Source: Riptortus pedestris | Lineage: Eukaryota > Arthropoda > Insecta > Hemiptera > Alydidae | Reading direction: 5' to 3' | Assembly (NCBI GenBank): GCA_019009955.1 | Contig: CM032233.1 | Location: 92,733,501-92,797,500 of the forward strand | Length of the DNA stretch: 64,000 nt | Part shown: one piece after another, positions 36,651 through 47,999 of the stretch | Numbering within the stretch: the first letter of the stretch is position 1 | How the letters are laid out: every line of letters begins with the position of its first letter | Program-made: the position numbers and the translations under genes | Notes under the pieces: model-generated | The model's input: only the letters and a program-made list of their open reading frames with translations | Told to the model about the DNA's origin: nothing | Databases searched by the model: none

Positions 36651-37207
36651 AAAAAAGCCCGTCAGGCCCTGCGTTAACTAAGCAGATTTCCCACGTATTT
36701 GCATTTATCTTAAAAAGCGAAATTTCAATGAAAACAATATTTGGTATTTAAGTTTCAAATAAAGTGTTTCATTATATAACAGACTATTGTTTATGTGGCA
36801 TGAGTAGGAGTGGGGGTTTACTGAAGGCTGAAAACTAAATCAAGCAAATATCTCAGTTAATATAGAAGTTAGATAAGAAATATATGATAACATTTATAGA
36901 AAATTATATTTGCAATAAGATAGATTCTATTCCATTTTTTGATCAGACTCATATAACGGAGATATTTCGAATTAAAAAATTTCTCCCCCGCTAACTCCCC
37001 CTCTGGTCTGATGTAACCCGTTAACGAACTTGATCTTTCTTTTTACATAAAATGATCATATATAAAGTTTGGAAAAGATAAGACAAAAATTGGTAACTAA
37101 TTTTCGTCATCTACTATGTAGGATCCATGGAAGTTGGGAGAAATTTTTCGAAAGTCTCGTTTTATGTACAACTTCAATAGCTGATTTTCCTTAAGAGAAA
37201 TCTGCTA
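36651..37207 (-). mobile_element. HINE-like element with internal deletion
   Basis: Opens AAAAAAGCCCGTCAGGCCCTG (hairpin damaged by a deletion) and closes CCTTAAGAGAAATCTGCT. The text jumps from GGTAACTAA to TTTTCGTCATC, so the array and flanking boxes are gone. About 557 bp. Confidence 0.82.
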
Positions 37208-37280
37208 AAAAAATGGAATTGACAACAAGCCACACCCCTTATATTGTACCAGCGATGTAGTACAAGTACATAGTAGAGCT

Positions 37281-37589
37281 TTGTTTTTTTCAAGTAGTTT
37301 ACCCTCTAATGATGAAGGAAAATTAATACAAAAGAATTTAATACAACGTCCAGAAGTTAATTTGTGTTCTGCCATGTTAATGAGAATCGTTAACATCCGA
37401 TGTACTGTTAATTCTGAACAAGATCTTAGGATGGGCGATATTCTGGAATTGTGCTTAATATGGTACAGGGAAATAAATTTGCCTTCAATTCCAAATTTAG
37501 GAACTCTAGTCTCCCTTCACCACTCTGATAGCCAAAGAGTATTTATATTCCTTATCGACGGAAATGAGCAAATATTTATAATAAAATAA
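37281..37589 (+). other. Unrecognised 102-codon ORF
   Basis: The ORF (MFFSSSLPSNDEGKLIQKNL...) has mixed composition but no domain I recognise. The minus strand is also open over part of it. Not enough to call a gene. Confidence 0.2.
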
Positions 37590-37673
37590 AGGAAAGGAAA
37601 AAAAAATCACCCTCAAAAACAAGCAAAATAAAAGTCAGTAAGTATTTTCATTTTTATAGTAGGAAAATTTTGC

Positions 37674-37745
37674 TTCCGGTACCGGGAATCGAACCCGAGC
37701 CTCCTGGGTGAAAGCCAGGTATCCTAGCCACTAGACCATACCGGA
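37674..37745 (-). tRNA. tRNA-Glu (anticodon TTC)
   Basis: On the minus strand, acceptor strands TCCGGTA and TACCGGA pair with discriminator A. The D-arm carries GGTCTAGTGGCTAGGAT (A box). The anticodon stem CCTGG/CCAGG encloses loop CTTTCAC with anticodon TTC. The T-arm has GGGTTCGATTCCC (B box). It is 72 nt with no intron. A TTTT run lies about 8 nt downstream on the minus strand as a pol III terminator. The sequence is very close to canonical animal tRNA-Glu. Confidence 0.97.
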
Positions 37746-38741
37746 TTGGTTGTGCTATGTTTCAATTACTAAACTCTTCCGTGTTACTGATATATTAATT
37801 TATTTCCATGTAGTTACACAAGGTACACATTTATAAATCAAACTGTTCCAAAAATGCAATTTTCATTTTTATTTTATCACATTTTATAGGTCAACTCTAA
37901 GAATGTCTTTTCATCTTTCTACACTGGTTCTTAATCATTACACGTTTTAAATTATTTATTTTAAAAAAAATATTCCAGTACGAAACAGAATATATTACAA
38001 ACTCTGGAAGAAATCACCTGTACTACATGTTATAATGAAACTAACTTTAAAATAAACTGATAACATTTATGAAAAATTATAAACATGATGCCTAAAGTAT
38101 TCCATTATTTCCATGTAAAAATAGTAACCCAGTTTTAAAAATGTTTGCAAATAGGCAAGTTAAAATTCTATAGATTACTTCAGGATTCTTCTCAGCCCAA
38201 TTCATGAGCTAACATCGCATATTTTTCAACAATAATAATGGAATTAATATCAAATTTTATGTTAATTTTATAAAAGATGCCTTAGATTCAAAATAAAAAA
38301 TTTAAGCCTTTTACAATTAATTCAATTTGGAAAACAAAACACTGTATTTAAATTAGCAAACTTAGTTATTTAAGTTTTTTGCACAAATGCATACAGTGTT
38401 TAAAATCGTTTAACTTATGCAGTTAGTATTAATATAATATTAATATTACCATAAACTGTATACTTAATTTGACTCATGAAGCTGAATAAAAATTTAAGAC
38501 ATTATGTGCTTTATTGCATGAGCTAATTTTAATAATGTATTTTTTCAATGATAATGTTTTATGCATTTATATTCCAGTAACTGTTTACTGTAAATGATAA
38601 ATGAAATATATATATTTTTTTCAATTTTAATATATTTAAAATATAATTGGACTTTTTTTTTTTACCAGTAATAGAGGTAACTAAAACATTATCTAACCAT
38701 AGCAAATTTCCAAACTTGATCATACCAAAAAAAAAGTTATC
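37746..38741. other. Spacer between the two tRNA genes
   Basis: AT-rich, no ORF of note and none of the dispersed repeats recognised elsewhere; with 38814-39204 it is the longest stretch lacking recognisable HINE-like copies in this half of the window. Confidence 0.5.
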
Positions 38742-38813
38742 TTCCGGTACCGGGAATCGAACCCGAGCCTCCTGGGTGAGAGCCAGGTATCCTAGCCACT
38801 AGACCATACCGGA
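38742..38813 (-). tRNA. tRNA-Glu (anticodon CTC)
   Basis: Identical to the 37674 gene apart from the anticodon loop (CTCTCAC, anticodon CTC) as far as I can see. Same acceptor, D, anticodon-stem and T-arm sequences. A stronger T-run (9 T) follows within about 10 nt on the minus strand. The two genes are co-oriented and about 1 kb apart with unrelated flanks, so the pair reads both Glu codons. Confidence 0.97.
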
Positions 38814-39204
38814 CTGGTTGCTACTATACCTCACTGATTTAAGCACATTTTAAAGATTAATAACTTCTTTTATTTTCTGCCCTACATGTTTCAAAGTACA
38901 CATACCACCTCTTAATGGGATATTGCTTTAACTGCAAATCTCAATAATCAGTATTTTAAATAAACCATAAAACAATACTTTTTTATATCGGTTTATCAGT
39001 AAATTCATAAACTTAGTTCTAAGTTAACAACTGATAGAACAAACAAAATAGAATACAAATGATATTACTACTTATAAAATATTTATTTTACTCATATGAC
39101 AAAGTGCTGAGTCATTATCTCTGAACAAAATTAGGTTTTTTGGCCAAAGAAATGATTAAGAACATATTTATAACAAGTTTATTACACACTCACACGCACG
39201 CACG
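38814..39204. other. No recognisable feature
   Basis: AT-rich; ends in a short CACACGCACGCACG-type simple repeat at about 39187-39220. Confidence 0.45.
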
Positions 39205-39885
39205 TACGCACACACATATATAACTGCCTGTTATCTCTATAGCAGTCGCAATTTTTTTTTATCATTACTAATAATACTCCATATTCAAACGCTTTATATA
39301 ATATTAAAGTTAAAGGTCGTTAAGGGGTAAAATCGGGTCATGGTAAGGAAGCGAGAAATTCGAAAATTTGGAATATAATATTCGGACATAGGTCGGGTTG
39401 AAAATTTTTATTAAACCTATATTATGTATTTTATTGAAAATTTTATTGAGCAAATATAATCCTTTATAAATTTTATTATCTACATTTTTTTTTTTTCTCT
39501 ATTTTGAATATTAACAGTGATATTAGGGTTTTTTTTATCTTTCTGCCTACAATGAACTCCCACTCCTACTAATGTCATCTTAACAATAAGCCGTCACACC
39601 ATGATCTAGTTAAGTTTAAATATCAAATATTGTTATCATTAGGTTTTATGGTGTGTGTGATTCTTGGAGATACTTATGTTTCGACGCTATTAATTGGGAT
39701 ATTAGGTTCTACATGAAAAAATGTTTATTTGATTTATAAAAAAATCTATATTTAACCGTTTCGTTCTACACTAAAGTTTAGAGTCGTCAATAGCTGAAAT
39801 CGGACCGGAAATAGGATTATCTGTGTTATCATATCGAAAAATGTTATAGAACCAATCTTTGTTAAACAATTAATGCTTATGCATT
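39205..39885 (+). mobile_element. HINE-like element, internal part, both ends missing
   Basis: Starts at an array remnant (ACACACATATATAA), continues CTCTATAGCAGTCGCAATTT and the later boxes, and includes the long subfamily's second duplicated block (TATTTAACCGTTTCG...GCTGAAATCGGACCGG). It stops near GAACCAATCTTTGTTAAA, next to a LINE end. Confidence 0.72.
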
Positions 39886-39905
39886 AATATTAATGTTAAT
39901 GAAGT

Positions 39906-40143
39906 AGTTTTAACGAGGTTAAGAATTGGCCATTCACGACTGACTCACACTTAGAAGACGAACCCTACTGCCAGCACTGTAACTGTAGACTTACTATAAA
40001 ACACTCGTATACTTACTGACTGCTATTTAAGGACTCACATAGACATACCATACACTTTGACTAAATTACTACATGACCATAGCCAGTATATAAACCGTGT
40101 ATTACACTACTTGAAGAATAACAACATTCTCAAAAAATTATAA
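39906..40143 (+). pseudogene. Jockey-like ORF2 C-terminus, frameshifted
   Basis: Plus strand: LTRLRIGHSRLTH, then a frameshift into LEDEPYCQHCNCRLTIKHS, then a shift back to IDIPYTLTKLLHDHSQYI and a terminal LKNNNILKKL with TAA at 40141. These boxes match those at 29591-29826 and 46707-46999 in the same order, so the same LINE family left several 5'-truncated ends. Confidence 0.68.
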
Positions 40144-40544
40144 TGTAGGGCAATACTGAAAACATTTGCAGAAATTAGCATACTAACGTAAATATAATAA
40201 AGTGAGTATATATGTTAAATAACTGATAAGTGATTATATCTGTTAAATAATTATATTATTATATGTTATAGTAATGTTGTTATATGTTATAATAATTATA
40301 AATAATTATAATAAGTGATTATATATGTTAAATAACTGATTCGTTGCTAAATCGCTCCAGTCGCGAAATGCTATTATCTTCTGAATAAATAATAAAATAA
40401 TGTTAAGTCAGAATCTGAGTAAACTGAGAGGAATTTTCAAGCAGTGGTACGACGAACTATTGATATACCGGTATCTTCTCACCATATATTTTCTATTTTT
40501 AAGTAGGTGCAATTAGATAGGTGTTTACTGAGGGCTGAAAACAT
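40144..40544. other. AT-rich with local tandem repeats
   Basis: Repeats of GTGATTATATATGTTAAATAACTGAT-like segments (about 40203-40345). No gene. Confidence 0.5.
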
Positions 40545-41293
40545 AAAAACCTTTCACGCAGGGGCTGCGCAAACTAAGCAGATTTCACTCGTGAAGTTTA
40601 GTAATAGATAAATCTACATACTGGTAACACAACACCACTGTGAATAAATACAAACGGAAATAAGAAATGTTTCATCCAATTTCAATAACCTGCCGACAGG
40701 AAGCGTTAGGTTAGAAATGTAAACAAACAGGTCTGCCCGCCTCACCCCGGAAAGAAAAACAATTACTGAAATATATCACAATATAACATATTAATTTTAT
40801 TGAGAACTATTTACTATATCTAGTACTGTAATTAATAATGAGTCAGAATAATTGTTTTCTCAATCAATCAAATTTTAGTAGTCCAAAACCTTAAGACGGG
40901 GGGGGGGGCGTCACCAGGACATATTTGTATGTACCTCGTATAATAAAGGTCTCTTCAATTCAATTTTTGGCACATAAACTTCGAATAATGTGAGTAATTA
41001 TGTAGCAGAGTATTGTTTATGTAACATGGGTAGAAGTGGCGGTTTGGTGATGACTGAAAACTGAAAAATACAAATGTCTCGGTTAATATTCAAGATAGTG
41101 AATAAATGTATATAACAATATTTATAGTACATTTAATTTTCAATAAGATTGGTTCTATACAATTTTTCGATCTGAGCTATGGTAACGGAGATATTTTGAA
41201 TTTTCGAAAATCTTTCCCTCTAAACCCCCCCCCTCCCCCTTGCCCGATTTCAGCCGTTAACGAACTAGAGTTCCCTCAAGGGAAATCTGCTAA
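40545..41293 (-). mobile_element. HINE-like element, minus, both ends
   Basis: Opens with AACCTTTCACGCAGGGGCTG, closes with CCCTCAAGGGAAATCTGCT. A G-run at 40901-40910 is the minus-strand form of the C-run in plus copies. The block between the CGTTAACGAACT box and the terminal palindrome, including the array, is deleted. Confidence 0.82.
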
Positions 41294-41900
41294 AAGTACG
41301 AATTACTCGTTAAATATTTCAGTTACGAAAAAAAACTAATTTTACGTATTCTGCTATTATTCCATTGATCGGCGGGTCCTCTACTCATGTCGAAAGATAC
41401 AGAAATAATAAAAGAAATATACAACTAAACGTCGGACATTAAACTGGAAAAAAATTGAGAGGGTATAATTTCCTGTTAAAAGAGGAGTGAGACAAAACGA
41501 TCGTTTATCTCCAATTTAGGTCATTTTAGTGTCACAGCTTGTCCTATGGTTCCTGAATTAGTCAGAGCTGAAATAATTCTCCGTAAGTGGATAAGCAACC
41601 TTCATTTTTTGAGGATATTCTGTTTTTTTTTTTCCTCAAAACGGATGAACATAAAAACATCCATTATAATAAATAATAGTTCAGGAAGATTTTTTTTACC
41701 TTCCTTTTACGATGTGAAGAATGTATTGTAATCCCGGAAATTTCAGGATTCAGTTTTAAACGAAATTAACAATTTAATCTCTACGTTTCTGCGTGTGGCC
41801 AGCATTAGAAATTTGAAATTCAATCAATGTGATTCTTGAAACATCTAATTGTGTACAACCCTTTTAGTAGATATCCTATAAGGGAAGGCTGGTAGTTATC
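41294..41900. other. No recognisable feature
   Basis: No gene or repeat recognised. Confidence 0.45.
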
Positions 41901-42258
41901 ATGCAAAATCTCGGTAAATAATGGAGGTAGTATGGAACATAATAACAAAATATATAGAACATTAAATTTGCAATAGAATTGGTCATATACATTGTTAATG
42001 TTAGAACTGACGTATAATAACAGAGATATGTTGATTTTTAGAAAACCCCTCCCATTTCAGCAATAAACGAACTTGATGTTTATTATTGCATAAAACGATT
42101 AAATATCGAGTTTGGTAACGAACAAACAAAATTGTGGCTGTTAGACGGTTAATATGTATATATAGTTTTGAACGCCATTTTTGTCATCGCCTGTGTATGA
42201 TAAATGGGCATCTGAGGTTATGTTTCGTAAATAGCATCATGAGAACTGCTTCAATAAC

Positions 42259-42295
<37 letters not shown>

Positions 42296-42590
42296 TTGTT
42301 AATCGAAAATTGAGGAATGTCAAAATAACTATTACTGATTATTAAAAATGCAAATATCACGGTTAATATTCAAAATAAGGAAAAAATGTTCATAACGATG
42401 TTTATACCAAATTAAAAAATAGGAAAGGTTACACCCTCCCAGCTCTCAAAAATGACCAGATTTCTGGCATAAACGAACATGTTCAGTAGTATTACATACA
42501 ATTTTCTAATATCGTGTTTGGAAAAGACCAAATAAAAATTGAGACCGCTGGAGCGTTCATAGAAAAATATATTTTTATTCTTCTGGACCC
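41901..42590 (-). mobile_element. Two diverged HINE-like fragments around a poly(T) run
   Basis: 41901-42265 carries minus-order boxes from AAAATCTCGGTAAATAAT through CATCATGAGAACTGC, then a T-run at about 42265-42289. 42340-42590 repeats the middle boxes (AATATCACGGTTAATATTC ... GACCGCTGGAGCGTTCA). Both are old and lack ends. Confidence 0.65.
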
Positions 42591-42896
42591 AATATTTTTA
42601 CATGTTCTTCATAGTTTAATAATGAAAGGGTCACCAACGGACATTTTTCGACTCTTATTAACGGAGATATTTCGAATTATAAAATTCTCTATGTACGTAT
42701 TAGTCAGTTAAAACTCTAGTGGTAGCAACTTTTGTTTGATCGTTATCAAATTCGATATTTAAATGTTTTATGTAGAAATGAATATCAAGTTCGTTATCAG
42801 TTAAAATCGGACCTGAGGGAGGGTGGGGGGTGGTATAGAGGACGAAATATCTCCGTTGTTATGCGTCGGATCGAAAATAAGTATAGAATTAATCTT

Positions 42897-43014
42897 TTTA
42901 TTATTATTTATTAATGTCCACTTTTTGCAATTCAGGCTAATTGGGACGGGTTATCTACAGGCGACCACCCTTTTCTAGCCAGGGTGGAACTTAAGATATT
43001 ATTTAATGAATTTC
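42897..43014 (-). mobile_element. tRNA-derived SINE copy 4, 5' truncated
   Basis: A 13-bp target-site duplication TAGAATTAATCTT flanks it (42884-42896 and 43015-43027). The minus strand holds CCCACCCTGGCTAGAAAAGG...CCCGTCC and the AAT tail; the tRNA head is missing. This shows retrotransposition into a HINE-like element. Confidence 0.88.
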
Positions 43015-43228
43015 TAGAATTAATCTTATTGCAAATGTAATTTCCTATAAATGGTATTATATACTTTTTTTTCAATATCTTGATTATTAACCAAGATATT
43101 TGCATTTTATTATTCGGTCTTCAGTAAACACCCACTCCTACTCATGTCATATTAACAATAAAAAGGTATATTGTGAAGCACATTATTTAAAGCCTAAATA
43201 CCAAATATTGTTCTTATTGAACTATTAT

Positions 43229-43931
43229 CGCTGGTCGGAAAGAAGACTGTCACATCTCGAAAACCCCTGATTTTTCAAGAGAAGCCCCCAAAGATTTATT
43301 TTAAAATTTCTTATTGAATTTCTTCTAAAAAAAATTTTAATGCGTTCAAACTTTGTAAATAGTATCTTTATGTCTAGTTCTATCATCCAATGATATATTT
43401 CCTGATTTATTATTTTTGAGATGCCACCAAAATTTAAAAATTTAGAGATATGACGGTATTGTCCTAAATTCTTTCCATTTATTTATAAAAAAATGAGCAT
43501 TTACTTACAGATTTATAATACAAGGTTTTATTTCGAAATATCACACTATCATTAATAAGCAAATATATTTAACAGTTTTTACCTTAAAAAGAAGAGTGTC
43601 ACATTAAAAGATAAAACTCTATTGCACAATAAGGAATTAACACCACTGGAATACACACTGTGATATTTCAAGTTATGACAGTTTTGAAAAAGACAAAGTA
43701 GATGTTCACTCAACAACTAACTGGCTCAAACTGAAATGTGACACTGCTGCATTACCTTCCCTTGCTAATCATACTTGTGACTATTGAGTGAAGAGCTCTC
43801 TTGCGAAATTTACAATAAACAGAGATGTAACAGTCTTGCCTTGAGAAACAACAATTCATTCAGAGCTAATTTAGGTACTAATACAAAAATCTCACTTTTT
43901 TGAAATGTGACAGTCTTCTTCCCGACCAGCG
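43229..43931. mobile_element. 703-bp TIR element with TTAT duplication, unknown superfamily
   Basis: Inverted ends of about 35 bp: left CGCTGGTCGGAAAGAAGACT, right (reverse complement) CGCTGGTCGGGAAGAAGACT, both followed by GTCACAT. TTAT stands on each side (43225-43228, 43932-43935), and the host text joins when it is removed. The interior repeats TGTCACATT-type words. No ORF. TIR, size and duplication do not match a superfamily that I can name with confidence. Confidence 0.8.
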
Positions 43932-44043
43932 TTATGTTTTGAGATAAGTGCAAATACGTGACGTACGTGGAAAATCGGCTTAGTTAACGCAGCTTGACGG
44001 ACTTTTTATTGGTAAACCTAACTACTAAACTATAAAGAACATA

Positions 44044-44152
44044 TATTTGAACGGAACTCATTTTAGTCAACTCCCGGGTAGGACCGATGGACATTTGAAG
44101 AAAATCCCGTCCCTCTATAGCAAATTCCTTCAAGGGATACCTTCTAAAAAAA
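44044..44152 (-). mobile_element. HINE-like 5'-end fragment
   Basis: Minus-order boxes TTTGAACGGAACTCATTTT, CCCGGGTAGGACCGATGG and CTTCAAGGGATACCTTCT: the terminal 110 bp only. Confidence 0.65.
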
Positions 44153-44450
44153 TAATAAGAGTGTATTATCGGCGCTTGGGCTATAGAGGGGATGTTATGG
44201 GAGGAGGGGGTGTCTGCACACCTCTAAGCCCCAGTAGGAGTAACAATCCCATGGAAAGAAATCGGCTTACATTAGGGATTCTCCAGCCTTAATACCTAAC
44301 TTTCCATCTCATAAAACTCCCCCACCCCTCTCTTCCTTCTTCCTTCCCTCTCTCTCTTCGATGCCTCTCTAACTCAAGATATCTAAGCTATAAGCTTAGC
44401 ACTACGATTAAATATTCTTCATTTGTCATTCTTAACATTAACTTAAGGAT
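44153..44450. other. C/T-rich stretch, no gene
   Basis: Contains a CCTTCCTTCTCTCTCT-like patch near 44330-44360; nothing else. Confidence 0.45.
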
Positions 44451-44473
44451 TTTAGCAGATTTCCCTTAAGGGA

Positions 44474-44988
44474 TATAAACTGTCCGTCACGCAGGGGCTA
44501 CGTAAACTAAGCAGATTTCCTTCGTTTGCCACGTATTTGCATTTATCTCAAAAAGTAAACGTTGAGAATAATATTTGGTATTTATGCCCCAAATAATGTG
44601 CTTCATAATATAACAGCATGTTGTTAAAATTACATGAGTAGGAGGGGGGGGAGGGGTTCACTGAAACCAAAAACTATAAAATACAAGTATCTAAAAAATA
44701 AATACAAGGTTAATAATCATGATAACGAAAAAAAGGAAATGACAACAATTATAAAATATTACATGTGCAATAAGAATAGTTCTATACAATTTTTCGAACC
44801 GAATCATAATAAAGGAGATATTAAGAATTTTCAACCCCCACCCCCCCCCTCCTACTGGTCGGATTTCACCCATTAATGAACTTCTTCTTTCTTTTTACAT
44901 AAAACGATTAAATATCGAGTTTGGTAACGATTAAACTAAAATTGTGACCGCTAGAGTGGTAACTGACAAATCTATATAGATATATCTC

Positions 44989-45020
<32 letters not shown>
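44474..45020 (-). mobile_element. HINE-like element, minus, interrupted at its array by a Helitron dimer
   Basis: Opens TGTCCGTCACGCAGGGGCT (44474), runs to CGCTAGAGTGGTAACTGAC and a TATAT array at 44973-45020, where the Helitron structure begins. Directly in front (44455-44474) stands a solo AGCAGATTTCCCTTAAGGGA, a 20-bp left-end stub. On the far side (46555-46640) is only a short plus-oriented HINE scrap, so the array side was rearranged. Confidence 0.75.
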
Positions 45021-46554
45021 CAAGCTCAGATACCCGGCTTCGCTCGGGAATTCATTTGAGGCTGAATGATGATGGTATATTTTTGGCAAGGCTTTACTTT
45101 GCACAATATTTTGACATTTACCCGTCCCAGTGTTTAGGGTTAACACCCGTCGTTTCTGTGGATTTGTTAATAATAAAATTATTTTTTTATGTAAGACTTC
45201 ACTGTCCTGGATATTGTCATATTTCCCGTTGAGCCCCCGTGTTGAGCAAATTTCTCTAAATAACAAAATAAACAACTTTTGTTATGTGCATATTTGCCGA
45301 AACCCCCATAGGAAATCACTATTTTTAATTTCAGACCTCCCTTATAACACCCACTCCTGCCCGTCCCTAGAAATGTTAGTATGGCTTATTATAAGGAAAG
45401 CGTTAGTGCTAATTCACATACCGAGTTTGGTTTAGTTCGGTTTAGTCTTTTGTGCCAAATAAAATTGTGGACTCCCGCTATAGTTTTTAGCGTATAACTC
45501 ATTTATACTTCCGTATACGGCAAAAGTGCATATAACAAAAGTTACTCTAAATAAGAACATGAACAACTTTTGTTATGTGCATATTTGCAGAAAAAGCAAT
45601 AGGAAACGAAATATCGCTATTTTTAATTTCAGGCCTCCCTTATAACCCCCACTCCTGCCCGTCCCTAGAAATGTTAGTATGGTTTGTTATAAGGAAGGCG
45701 TTAGTACTAATTCACATACCGAGTTTGGTTTAGTTCGGTTGAGTCTTTTGTGCCCAATAAAATTGTGGACTCCCTCTATAGTTTTTAGCGTATAACTCAT
45801 TTATACCTCCATATACGGCAAAAGTGCATATAACAAAAGTTACTTTAAATTATAAAATAAACAACTTTTGTTATGTGCGTATTTGCCGAAAAACCAATAG
45901 GAAACGAAATGTCGATATTTTTAATTTCAGGCCTCCCTTATAACCCCCACTCCTGTTCGTCTCAGAGAATATTAATATAGCCTAAAGTCTAAATTGGGCT
46001 AGTAGTAATATACATACTAAGTTTCATAAAATTTTATTTGGCACAAAAAACTAAACCTAACTCGGTATGTAAATTAGCACTAGCGCCTTCCTTATAATAA
46101 GCCATACTAACATTTCTAGGGACAAGCAGGAGTGGGGGTTATAAGGGTGGCCTAAAATTAAAAATAGTGATATTTCGTTTCCTATTCGGGTTTCGGGAAA
46201 TATGCACATAACAAAAGTTGTTTACTTGGTTATTTAGAGAAATTTGCTCAACAGTTCTTTTCAATGTGAACTACCAGGTTCCACACCTGGAAAAATTAAT
46301 TCAAATGTATGTTAATATTTTAAATCTATACATAATGCACAGGAAACGGGAAATATGACAATATGGAGGACAGTGAAGTTATACATAAAAAATTAATTTT
46401 ATTATTAACAAATCCACGGAACGACGGGTATTAACCCTAAACACTGGGACGGGTAAATGTCAAAATATTGTGCAAAGTAAACCCTTGCCAAAAAAATTAC
46501 CATCACCATTCAGCCTCAAATGAATTCCCGAGCGAAGCCGGGTATCTGAGCTAG
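45021..46554. mobile_element. Inverted Helitron dimer with a right end on both sides
   Basis: The left edge is the reverse complement of the Helitron 3' end (GAGCTTG in place of GAGCTAG, hairpin CCCGG-CTTCGC-TCGGG). The right edge is a normal 3' end (hairpin, then GGTATCTGAGCTAGT; CTAG at 46551-46554). 45021 to about 46034 is minus-oriented and lacks the 5' TC end; about 46035-46554 is plus-oriented and starts inside the internal repeats. Neither half has a left end. Confidence 0.85.
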
Positions 46555-46706
46555 TAATATATAATATAAATATCTCCGTTCTTATGAGTCGAATCGATAA
46601 TGTTTATGTAACAAATCTTGTTACACAATAAATTTTCCATCCATTTTAAATCTTCGTAAGTATTGTATGTTGTAGACATATTTTGTATGTGTTTTTTTTT
46701 TTTATA

Positions 46707-46999
46707 CTATTTATATTTCTGTATGTATTGGTAAATGTCTAAATGTTTTAGATGTGTTAGTATGCGTGGAATATATGGGCTACTGTCAGTTAGTAGTTCT
46801 GTCATGTCGTAGGGTATGTCAAGGTTTTTTCGTCGGATGCAGTTAGTATGTGTTTTATTGATAGGTGTCTGTTGCAGTATTTGCATATAGGGTTGTCAGT
46901 CATTGTCATTAAGGGGCTATGCGACAGGTATGTGTGGCCGATCCTGAGTCTGGCAAGAACAACTTCCTCCCGTCTAGTACTCCAATGGCTCGATGGCAC
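46707..46999 (-). pseudogene. Jockey-like ORF2 C-terminus, frameshifted
   Basis: Minus strand: REEVVLARLRIGHTYLSH, then NPICKYCNRHLSIKHILT, then after a frameshift DMTELLTDSSPYIPRILTH and a terminal HLDIYQYIQKYK with TAG at 46707-46709. The RLRIGHT...H box and the C-x2-C-x8-H-x4-C knuckle place it at the extreme C-terminus of a Jockey-group ORF2. Closest in-window relative is 29591-29826. Confidence 0.7.
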
Positions 47000-47169
47000 C
47001 TCCTAAATTGTACTCTTGATACTGCGGAGGTGATTTCTGAATAATAGGTTTATGATTATTAATCGATTTGTAACCTGACTTAAATTAATGATAAACGAAC
47101 TTTTTTACGAGCTTATTTAAAAGAAGCCATTGAATGTCATGAATGAGCATTACCTACTTAATTCTGATT

Positions 47170-47985
47170 TGGTATTCTGGAAGGCCGAAGTGACTTCTAA
47201 GGTATATAGAGGAAAGAAATGGCTACGCTTCCACTGTAAAAATTTATTAAAATGACAGAGTGCTTTTGATGGCACACAAAAACAATAATTAATTATCTCT
47301 ATTAAAATATTTTAGATAAACGGTAAAATAGATAACATATAACAATAAAAACTATTCTGAGTTGGTATTCTGGCAGGTGGAAATGACTTCTAATGTAGGT
47401 AGGATGAAAAAGGCTACGCTTCCACTATGACAATTTACCCCTTATCTAAAATATTTTAATAGAGATGTAATTATTATTTTTGTGTGTCAACAGGGCACTG
47501 GCGATGATGCACAGCATCGAAAGCGCTCTGCCGCTTTAATAAATTGTCATAGTGAAAGCGTAGCCAATTTTTTCATCCTACCTACAATAAAAACTATCTT
47601 TCTTAGAACTAAATAACACATAAAACATTTCATGCATCAACAGGCAATTTTTTTATTAAATTAAGTAAGTACAGGTAGGACAATAAAACTATCTAAAAGA
47701 CTTAAAATAGACTATTTATTAAATTGCTATTAATTGCATTAATAAAAATTGCCTGTTGATGTATAAAAAGTTGTATATGTTATTTAGTTCTAAGAAAGAT
47801 AGTTATTATTGTAATATGTTTTTTTATCTATTTTACCCTTTATCTAAAATATTTTAAAAGAGATAAGTAATTATTGTTTTTGTGTGTCAACAGAACACTG
47901 ATGATGAAGCACTGCATCGAATGCGCTCTGTCATTTTAATAAATTGTTACAGTGGAAGCGTAGCCATTTCTTTCATCCTACCTAT
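47170..47985. repeat. Nested direct and inverted repeats with Penelope-like signature
   Basis: A unit of about 170 bp (TTTATCTAAAATATTTTAA, TGTGTGTCAACAG, CTGATGATG..CATCGAA, AAGCGTAGCC) occurs inverted at about 47200-47345 and directly at 47440-47570 and 47830-47980. A further inverted pair around AACTAAATAACA / TGTTATTTAGTT with CAACAGGCAATTTTT / AAAAATTGCCTGTTG spans 47600-47800. Repeated, partly inverted terminal units without coding are typical of decayed Penelope-like insertions. Family inferred only from the motif. Confidence 0.5.
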
Positions 47986-47999
47986 ATTACATACTTAAG

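Larger units (their letters stand above)
42697..44007 (+). mobile_element. HINE-like element hosting a SINE and a 703-bp TIR element
   Basis: Starts at AACTCTAGTGGTAGCAAC (array and 5' end missing) and ends GGCTTAGTTAACGCAG-CTTGACGGACTTTTT (half the hairpin deleted). Removing 42897-43014 and 43229-43931 restores family text, giving insertion order: HINE first, guests later. Confidence 0.8.
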
